DNA from: Caenicola sp034331105
GTDB taxonomy: Bacteria > Synergistota > Synergistia > Synergistales > Synergistaceae
Reading direction: 5' to 3'
NCBI GenBank assembly: GCA_034331105.1
Contig: JAXQGB010000011.1
Coordinates: 124,001 to 188,000 of the forward strand
DNA: 64,000 nucleotides
The first letter of the stretch is position 1. Each line of letters opens with the position of its first letter. Below the pieces are notes generated by a model, which ran no database searches, was not told the origin of the DNA, and was given only the letters and a program-made list of their open reading frames with translations. Shown here piece by piece: positions 57,742 to 64,000 of this stretch. The position numbers and the translations under genes were made by a program.

Positions 57742-59199
57742 TCAATTAAGCATAGAATTTACAAGCGACGCGACCTCAGCAGGGTCGGCAGATCCTCTTG
57801 TTTCCCTCATTACAAGCCCCTGGAGGAATTTCACCTTTGCGCCCTTCTTGTCGTTTCCTGATTTAATGGTCTCAACTGCTTCCTGTTCACTCCCGAAGAT
57901 CTTCCTTATTACCTCTTCAAGGGCAGGGCCCGTGATCCTGCCGTCTGAGACACCGGAGAGCCCGACAGCTTCTTTCAGGGATGCCTTTTTATCGACCATC
58001 ACCGCAAGAACGTCCTTTGCCTGGGTGTTGGAGAGTTCCCTTTTCTCCACCTTTATTATCAGTTTTCCAAGTTCTGATGCAGGAACAGGGAAGTCGTTTA
58101 TTCCTATACCTAGGTCACGAAGTATCCTCTGCACCTCCATGCGCATCCAGTTGGCACATTTTGCGGCAGGGGCCCCCTCTGACACACAGGCTTCAAAGTA
58201 GTCCGCAGTCTCCTTCTGTTCTGTGAGCTGGAGGCTCTCTTCAAGAGAGAGGGAATATTCACTGGTGAACCTCTCCCTTTTTTCCCACGGCATCTCAGGA
58301 AGGCTCTCCCTGATCTTCTGCACGTATTCAGGGCCGGCTGATATAGGGGCCAGGTCCATCTCCACATAGTACCTGTAGTCCCTCTCACCCTCCTTGCTCC
58401 TCATCGACCTGGTGACGCCTGCGACATCATCCCAGAGACGAGTCTCCTGAACAAGATGCCCGCCTTCGTCGAGGACTTTGTTCTGGCGTGCTATCTCATA
58501 TTCCAGTGCCCTCTCTATGGATTTCAGGGAGTTGACATTTTTTATTTCTACCCTGGTTCCAAGGCTTCCATCCGGTTTGGACTGTGATACGTTGACGTCG
58601 ACCCTTAGTGAGCCTGACTCCATCTCTCCGTCTGAAACCTCCAGATAACGTGCAAGCTGCCTTATCTGAGTTATGTACGCTATTGCCTCTTCTGCTGAAT
58701 TCATGTCGGGCTCAGAAACGATCTCAGAAAGCGGCATTCCCCCGCGGTTATAGTCAACGAGTGAATAAGAGGCTCCTGTAAGGCGTCCGTCTGAGGTCGG
58801 ATGTACAAGCTTGCCCGCATCTTCTTCAAGGTGCAGGTGGTGGACCCTTATCCTCTTTTCTTTGCCGTCTGCAAAGATGTCGACATAGCCCCCCACAGCT
58901 ATAGGATGTTCGTACTGTGTGATCTGATACGCTTTGGGCAGGTCCGCGTAAAAATAATGCTTCCGGTGGAACCTGGTGTTGTCACATATCGAGCAATGAA
59001 GTCCAAGCCCTATCTTCACGCCAAGCTCCACGGCATGGTCATTGAGTATCGGGAGTGTTCCCGGAACTGCTAGGCATACAGGACATACGTTTGTGTTTGG
59101 AGTGGCTCCGATGTAGTCGCTGGAACAGCTGCAGAAAAGTTTGGTCTTCGTCTTCAGCTGAAGGTGTATCTCAAGGCCAATTACAGATTGTCTCTTCAT
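57742..59199 (-). CDS. gatB: Aspartyl/glutamyl-tRNA amidotransferase subunit B GatB
   Basis: The kinase-like subunit of GatCAB, which activates the Glu or Asp carboxyl on tRNA-Gln or tRNA-Asn. The 485-residue protein opens with IGLEIHLQLKTKTKLFCSC, has a Cys-type zinc site (CSCSS, CPVCLAVPG), HRKHYFYADLPKAYQITQ and the C-terminal YqeY-like tail. Its ATG overlaps the gatA stop by four bases. It is last in the gatC-gatA-gatB operon. Confidence 0.95.
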   Translation of the reverse strand: MKRQSVIGLEIHLQLKTKTKLFCSCSSDYIGATPNTNVCPVCLAVPGTLPILNDHAVELGVKIGLGLHCSICDNTRFHRKHYFYADLPKAYQITQYEHPIAVGGYVDIFADGKEKRIRVHHLHLEEDAGKLVHPTSDGRLTGASYSLVDYNRGGMPLSEIVSEPDMNSAEEAIAYITQIRQLARYLEVSDGEMESGSLRVDVNVSQSKPDGSLGTRVEIKNVNSLKSIERALEYEIARQNKVLDEGGHLVQETRLWDDVAGVTRSMRSKEGERDYRYYVEMDLAPISAGPEYVQKIRESLPEMPWEKRERFTSEYSLSLEESLQLTEQKETADYFEACVSEGAPAAKCANWMRMEVQRILRDLGIGINDFPVPASELGKLIIKVEKRELSNTQAKDVLAVMVDKKASLKEAVGLSGVSDGRITGPALEEVIRKIFGSEQEAVETIKSGNDKKGAKVKFLQGLVMRETRGSADPAEVASLVNSMLN

Positions 59200-60677
59200 T
59201 CCCTGCAGCCTCCTTTCTTTTCAATATCAGCGATCGGCGGAGAACCGGCCTTGTTTTCGATCACGTGCGCAAGCCCCAGCAACCCCGCGTCTCCGAATCG
59301 AGGTCCCATAAGCTGGACGTTCGTAGGAAGGCCATCTTCTGTAAAGCCGACGTTAAGGCTTATACTGGGCAATCCTGCGAGGTTGGCTATCGAAGAAAAG
59401 GCGTCTCCCAGGTATATTCGGACAGGATCTTCCTCTACGAGACCTTTTTTATATGGCAGGGCAGGAGATATGGGACAGATCAGCGCATCGACGCCCTTGA
59501 AAAGTTCGGCATATTCGTCAGCTATCATCTGCCTCACCTTTGTGGCGGGAACATAGTAATTTTCGTAGTAGCCCCTCGTAAGGATGCATGTACCTATCAG
59601 TATCCTTTTGCGGACTTCTTTTCCAAAACCCTGGTTTCTGCTTCTTTTGTACATTTCGACCAGGCTTCTTCCTTCTGCGTGGTGTCCGTAGCGCATGCCG
59701 TCGAAACAGGCCAGTTTGGAGCTGGCATCGCCCAGTGCCACCATGTAGTAGCAGGCGACAGCGTGTTTCATCGTTATCGGGAGTTCAGCTTCAACTATCT
59801 CTGCCCCTGCAGACCTGCAATATTCAACGGCTTTCTCTATGGCTTCTATGAGGGGCCTGTCCATGCTTTCTGCATCGTAGCCGGTCAGGACGGCGATCTT
59901 CTTTCCTTTTATCCCCGCTGAAGCCGCTTCAGAGAAGGAAGGCCTTTCGTATGCATCACATGTAGTGTCGTTTGGATCAGGCCCGGCAAGGACTTCCAGA
60001 ACTGCGGCCATGTCGCTCATATTTCTTGTTATGGGGCCGACCTGATCCAGGGACGAGGCGTATGCCACGATGCCATACCTGCTGATCTGACCGTAAGAAG
60101 GTTTCATCCCCTGCACGCCGCAGAAAGCTGAAGGCTGCCGCACTGAGCCTCCTGTGTCGCTGCCCAGGGCTATCGGACAGAATCCGGCGGCGACCGCTGC
60201 GGCGCTTCCACCCGAGCTGCCCCCCGGGACCCTGTTGAAATCCCTTGGGTTCAGTGTCGGGCCGAATATAGAGCTCTCTGTAGTGCTTCCCATGGCAAAC
60301 TCGTCCATGTTGGTCTTTCCCATGAGGACAGCTCCCGCATCTTTCATCCTTTTAACAGCTGTGGCATCATAATCGGGGATCCAGTCGGAAAGCATTTTGC
60401 TGCAGCATGTCGTCCTTATGTCATCTGTACAGAAATTATCCTTTACCAGAAAGGGAACTCCTGCCAGCGGCCCCGGATCTCTTCCTTCCGCAACGGCTTT
60501 GTCCGTCTCTTTGGCATCCCTGTAAGCGATTTCCTCTGAAAGAGTCACCACTGAGTTGATCTGTCCGTCATATTTTTTTATGCGCTCCAGGTGGGCTGAT
60601 AAGACCTCGGATGCTGTCCAGCTTCCTTTTTTTACGCCTTCTGCGATCTCTAGAGCGGATAGTTTATGGAATTCCAT
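59196..60677 (-). CDS. gatA: Aspartyl/glutamyl-tRNA amidotransferase subunit A GatA
   Basis: The amidase subunit of GatCAB, which supplies ammonia from glutamine. The 493-residue protein carries the Ser-cisSer-Lys triad: Lys in VPFLVKDN, the cis-Ser in GGSSGGSAAAVAAG and the nucleophile Ser in GSDTGGSVRQPS. The ATG follows the gatC stop directly. Lack of a glutaminyl-tRNA synthetase would be expected, but cannot be shown from the window. Confidence 0.95.
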   Translation of the reverse strand: MEFHKLSALEIAEGVKKGSWTASEVLSAHLERIKKYDGQINSVVTLSEEIAYRDAKETDKAVAEGRDPGPLAGVPFLVKDNFCTDDIRTTCCSKMLSDWIPDYDATAVKRMKDAGAVLMGKTNMDEFAMGSTTESSIFGPTLNPRDFNRVPGGSSGGSAAAVAAGFCPIALGSDTGGSVRQPSAFCGVQGMKPSYGQISRYGIVAYASSLDQVGPITRNMSDMAAVLEVLAGPDPNDTTCDAYERPSFSEAASAGIKGKKIAVLTGYDAESMDRPLIEAIEKAVEYCRSAGAEIVEAELPITMKHAVACYYMVALGDASSKLACFDGMRYGHHAEGRSLVEMYKRSRNQGFGKEVRKRILIGTCILTRGYYENYYVPATKVRQMIADEYAELFKGVDALICPISPALPYKKGLVEEDPVRIYLGDAFSSIANLAGLPSISLNVGFTEDGLPTNVQLMGPRFGDAGLLGLAHVIENKAGSPPIADIEKKGGCRE

Positions 60678-60679
60678 CC

Positions 60680-61009
60680 CTATTCCTCCTCTTCCATTTC
60701 CACATCGTCCCTGGCTATGATCCTGGGGACGTGGAAGAAGTCTCCCTCTCTTACGGGAGCCTGATCAAGGAAGTTATCCCTGCCATCCCATGTGACCGGT
60801 ATGTCTTCTCTTCTCGCAGGAGCCTTTATGACATCCCACTCGAAGGGGCTGACGTTTGAACTGTCAAGTTCCTGCATATCGTCACACATCCTGAGGACCG
60901 CATTGACCCTGTCAAGGACCTCCGCGTACTCTTCCTCGGGAAGGCCTATGCAGGAAAAGCCCAGGACCTCTCTCAGCCTTTCCTCGTCCATTTCCATCTT
61001 CTTTATCAT
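60680..61009 (-). CDS. gatC: Aspartyl/glutamyl-tRNA amidotransferase subunit C GatC
   Basis: A 109-residue subunit that holds GatA and GatB together. It has the helical N-terminus and the DSSNVSPFEWDVI and APVREGDFFHVPRIIA segments that wrap between partners. The start is ATG at 61009 with GGAGGG seven bases upstream; a TTG at 61024 would overlap that site. An acidic tail DDVEMEEEE closes it. It lies 33 bases after ligA. Confidence 0.92.
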   Translation of the reverse strand: MIKKMEMDEERLREVLGFSCIGLPEEEYAEVLDRVNAVLRMCDDMQELDSSNVSPFEWDVIKAPARREDIPVTWDGRDNFLDQAPVREGDFFHVPRIIARDDVEMEEEE

Positions 61010-61042
61010 CCCTGATCCCTCCAAACTGCGGGGAGCACTGCA

Positions 61043-63067
61043 CTACTGTGCTTCGCTCAGTCTTTTGATAAAATCCTCTTCTTCAAGCACTTCTATTCCC
61101 AGTGAGCGGGCCTTCAAAAGTTTGCTGCCCGGCTTCTCGCCTGTCACTACGAAATCTGTCTTTCTGCTTACGCTGTCTGATGTCTCTCCGCCAAGGGCCT
61201 TTATTTTTTCAGATGCCTCAGGTCTTGTCATCGTGGAAAGTTCTCCTGTAAGGACAAACTTGAGTCCGCTCCAGGGAAGATCGTCACGGGGCTTTGCAGG
61301 TCCCTCTGTGACCATGTTGACTCCGGCTTCTTTGAGCCTCCTGATCACATTTGCATTGTGGGGCTCATGGAAAAAAACCCTTAGAGACTCTGCGATCACA
61401 GGTCCTATGCCTTCCATCGACTCAATTTCATCTGTCCTGTTTACCGCAGTTTCAGACAACAGTTCAAGGGAGCGGAATTTCTGCGCGAGATCGTTGGCTG
61501 TCCTCTCGCCGACATTCCTTATCCCGAGAGCGTTTATAAGGGCTCCGAGTGGCCGCTTCTTTGACTGTTCTATTGCTTCTGTTATATTGCGGGCTGATTT
61601 TTCCCCCATCCTCTCAAGCGGGATGAGATCTTCTGTTCTTATCATATACAGATCAGCAAAATCAGATACTATATTTTTTTCGACGAGCAGAGCAACGATC
61701 TTATCTCCCAGGCCGCGTATGTCCATTGCCGCCCTTGAAGCGAAGTGGGATATCCCCTCTTTTATCTGAGCAGGACAGGCACTGTTTGAGCATTTTATTG
61801 CAGCTTCACCGCTGAGGCGAACTGCGTCGGAACCGCAGACAGGGCATATTTCAGGTATCCTGAACGGGACTGTCCCTTCGGGGCGCCTTTCCTTTTCTAC
61901 CCTTATCACTTCCGGGATTATCTCGCCGGCCTTATGCACGAGCACGTAGTCCCCGATGCGGATATCCTTGCGGTCTATCTCGTCCTGATTGTGCAGTATC
62001 GCCCTTCTGACAACTGTTCCCGAGAGATGGACGGGCTCAAGCACAGCAGTCGGGGTAAGAGTGCCTGTACGCCCGACAGTGACTTCTATATCGATTATTC
62101 TGGTCACTTTTTCTTCAGGCGGAAACTTGAAGGCTATCGCCCATCTGGGAGCTTTTGAGGTGGCACCGAGCATTGCCCTCAGTTCTATGTTGTTCAGCTT
62201 TACAACTACTCCGTCAGTATCTATAGGGTGTTCAAATCTTTTTTCGGTCCATTCTTCAAGATATGACTCCACCTCTTCAAGGCTTGAGCAGAGACGCTCC
62301 GAACCCTGCACGGGAAATCCGAGCCGGCTGATCGTCTCCAGCATCTCTTTCTGACTTCTGATGCCATGCCTCTCCGGATCAACTACCTGATAGAGGTATA
62401 TCTTCAATTTTCGCGCTGCCGTAACTTTGGGGTCCAGCTGCCTTACACTGCCGGCAGCGGCGTTTCTGGGGTTTGCGAAAAGAGGCTCTCCTGCCTCTTC
62501 CCTGGCAGCGTTGAGCGCAGCAAATCCTTTTTTGTCCATGCAGATCTCGCCGCGAACTTCCAATCTTCCTCTTACCGTATCCCGGAGCATAAGAGGGAGA
62601 CTCTTTATCGTCCTAAGGTTGGCTGTGATGTCTTCTCCCACACGGCCGTCACCACGTGTCGCACCACTCGTGAAGATCCCTTCCTCGAATATGAGAGAGA
62701 CGGCAAGTCCGTCTATCTTTGGTTCACATAGGACCTTTACACTCTCCATGCCAAGCGCCTGCGCAGTTTTAACGTAGAAGGAACGCAGTTCATCTTTATC
62801 AAGCGCGTTGTCCAGGCTCATCATCGGCTCGCTGTGCTCAACTTTTACAAAGCCTTCCCTAGGAGCTCCACCTACACGGTGCGTCGGGGAATCAGCCGTA
62901 CGGAGCTCCGGGTAATTTTCTTCTGCAGCGGCAAGTTCCCTTAAAAGCTGATCATACTCGAAATCCGTTATTTCAGGGGTGTCCTGGACATAGTAAAGCT
63001 CCGCGTGGCGTTTCAGCTCCGCGCGAAGCTCAGAGACCCTCTTTTTAAGGCTTTCGGGTACTCCCAT
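61043..63067 (-). CDS. ligA: NAD-dependent DNA ligase LigA
   Basis: Seals nicks during replication and repair, using NAD. The 674-residue protein has the adenylation Lys in CEPKIDGLAVSL, the RGDGRVGEDI motif, an OB fold, a Cys4 zinc finger (CPVCGSDAV, CSNSACPAQ), helix-hairpin-helix repeats and a C-terminal BRCT domain (about 595-674). Gene order lysS, ligA, gatC is seen on the minus strand. No oddities are seen. Confidence 0.96.
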   Translation of the reverse strand: MGVPESLKKRVSELRAELKRHAELYYVQDTPEITDFEYDQLLRELAAAEENYPELRTADSPTHRVGGAPREGFVKVEHSEPMMSLDNALDKDELRSFYVKTAQALGMESVKVLCEPKIDGLAVSLIFEEGIFTSGATRGDGRVGEDITANLRTIKSLPLMLRDTVRGRLEVRGEICMDKKGFAALNAAREEAGEPLFANPRNAAAGSVRQLDPKVTAARKLKIYLYQVVDPERHGIRSQKEMLETISRLGFPVQGSERLCSSLEEVESYLEEWTEKRFEHPIDTDGVVVKLNNIELRAMLGATSKAPRWAIAFKFPPEEKVTRIIDIEVTVGRTGTLTPTAVLEPVHLSGTVVRRAILHNQDEIDRKDIRIGDYVLVHKAGEIIPEVIRVEKERRPEGTVPFRIPEICPVCGSDAVRLSGEAAIKCSNSACPAQIKEGISHFASRAAMDIRGLGDKIVALLVEKNIVSDFADLYMIRTEDLIPLERMGEKSARNITEAIEQSKKRPLGALINALGIRNVGERTANDLAQKFRSLELLSETAVNRTDEIESMEGIGPVIAESLRVFFHEPHNANVIRRLKEAGVNMVTEGPAKPRDDLPWSGLKFVLTGELSTMTRPEASEKIKALGGETSDSVSRKTDFVVTGEKPGSKLLKARSLGIEVLEEEDFIKRLSEAQ

Positions 63068-63079
63068 CTATTTTGATCC

Positions 63080-64000
63080 TTATTGGTCCTTGGGTTTCAT
63101 GGTCGGGAAGATGATGACGTCCCTAATGCTCTTGGAATTAGTCAGCAGCATTACTGTCCTGTCAATGCCGATACCCATTCCTCCGGTAGGGGGAAGTCCG
63201 TATTCAAGTGCATTGACGAAATCTTCGTCAAAAGGATGGGACTCCTCATCGCCTTCGTCTTTTTTCTTTTCCTGATCCATAAAACGCTCTCTCTGATCTA
63301 TAGGATCATTGAGTTCACTGAAAGCGTTGGCAAACTCCCAGGCGTTTATGAAAAGTTCAAACCTGTCAGTGATATCGGGGTTTTCCTTGTTCCTCTTTGA
63401 AAGAGGTGAAATGACTGTAGGATGTCCAAGTACGAAGGTCGGCTGGATGAGCTCCTCTTCAACATACTCTTCAAAGAATACCGGCAGTATGTCAAACCTG
63501 GTGTCCGAGGGTTTCACCTCAAGTCCGCGGATAGCTGCCTGCCTGCGGGCCTCTTCGTCGGTTATCGCGCTGAAATCTATCCCTGTGTGCTCCGTCACAA
63601 GCTCTGTCATGGTCGCTCTCCGGAAGGGGGGATTCAGGTCGATCTCAGTGCCCTGGTAATTGATGACCCTTCCTCCAAGCTCGTCTGCACAAGCAACGAT
63701 TATCTCTTCGGCAAGGTCCATCATGTCTTTGTAGTTGGCATAGGGCCAGTAGACCTCAAGAGAGGTAAACTCAGGGTTATGTTTCATGTCCATGCCCTCG
63801 TTGCGGAACTGCTGTCCGATCTCGTAGACTCTTCCGAGCATCCCTACGACCAGCCTCTTGAGGTAGAGTTCGGTAGCTATCCTGAGGTACATGTCTATGT
63901 CCAGAGTATTGTGATGAGTTATGAAAGGCCTGGCATTTGCGCCACCGGCTATGGTCGAGAGGATAGGTGTCTGGACCTCAAGAGTTCCGTGGTCGTCAAG
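63080..64000 (-). CDS. lysS: Lysyl-tRNA synthetase LysS (class II), 5' end cut by window edge
   Basis: The C-terminal roughly 306 residues of a class II lysyl-tRNA synthetase. Motif 2 is seen as QQFRNEGMDMKHNPEFTSLE, and motif 3 as GLPPTGGMGIGIDR near the C-terminus. Upstream of the first in-window ATG (63892), the frame stays open to the window edge. It reads EVQTPILSTIAGGANARPF and ITHHNTLDMDMYLRIATEL, so the gene continues beyond 64000. It precedes ligA by 12 bases. Confidence 0.96.
   Translation of the reverse strand, partial: LDDHGTLEVQTPILSTIAGGANARPFITHHNTLDIDMYLRIATELYLKRLVVGMLGRVYEIGQQFRNEGMDMKHNPEFTSLEVYWPYANYKDMMDLAEEIIVACADELGGRVINYQGTEIDLNPPFRRATMTELVTEHTGIDFSAITDEEARRQAAIRGLEVKPSDTRFDILPVFFEEYVEEELIQPTFVLGHPTVISPLSKRNKENPDITDRFELFINAWEFANAFSELNDPIDQRERFMDQEKKKDEGDEESHPFDEDFVNALEYGLPPTGGMGIGIDRTVMLLTNSKSIRDVIIFPTMKPKDQ

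Overview
The window looks like a stretch of chromosome from an anaerobic, amino-acid- and purine-degrading diderm bacterium. It has an outer-membrane and lipid A block (bamA, lpxD, lpxC, fabZ, lpxA, kdsC, an LptF/G permease). It also has CodY and a gene order (rbgA, rnhB, dprA, topA, trmFO, xerC, codY) best known from Firmicutes. GatCAB, electron-bifurcating Nfn and selenoproteins complete the picture. This mix fits the phylum Synergistota best. That assignment is inference from gene content, not a database match.

Layout. 1-12084 (minus): envelope block running from a histidine phosphatase and a sigma factor through bamA and the lipid A genes to birA and selD; selD runs off the left edge. 12118-12450: large palindromic repeat. 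12574-12819 (minus): tRNA-Lys, tRNA-Glu, tRNA-Thr with promoter and terminator. 12908-26044 (minus): housekeeping run dapF, lepB, rbgA, rnhB, yraN, yifB, dprA, topA, trmFO, xerC, codY, cheY-like, S1 protein, DUF501. 26282-29494 (plus): tRNA-Val, a GGDEF protein and two exported proteins. 29582-38909: a selenium-dependent molybdenum hydroxylase and purine-degradation region, with xdh and ygfK on minus and ygeY, ygeW and an uncharacterised gene on plus, separated by a second large palindromic repeat. 38995-43659 (minus): 5-oxoprolinase operon (ycsG, pxpB, pxpC, pxpA, ycsI). 43939-49441 (minus): a five-gene regulatory operon of small accessory protein, Na+/solute symporter, histidine kinase, NtrC-type activator and divergent sigma-54. 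49893-51527 (minus): glutaredoxin and pgi. 51862-54107 (plus): nfnA and nfnB. 54160-64000 (minus): MFS transporter, EF-G-like GTPase, gatCAB, ligA and partial lysS.

Two genes are interrupted by in-frame UGA and read as selenoproteins: SelD (Sec12) and a UPWC glutaredoxin (Sec11). Each UGA is followed at the expected distance by a strong hairpin with a three-base loop that starts with G, which is what a bacterial SECIS element looks like. SelD supplies selenophosphate for selenocysteine and probably for the selenium-containing molybdenum cofactor of the xanthine dehydrogenase at 29582-32155.

The most system-like find is the 39-49 kb region. A strong -24/-12 promoter lies just upstream of the 5-oxoprolinase operon, with inverted repeats behind it that could be enhancer sites. 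Immediately beyond is an operon that encodes its own sigma-54, the matching activator with GAYTGA in place of GAFTGA, a sensor kinase and a symporter. I read it as a self-contained sensing and transcription cassette for 5-oxoproline or a related substrate. Three modular palindromic repeats built from 11-base units, one carrying a 24-base-period array of mini-hairpins, are the other unexplained structures.
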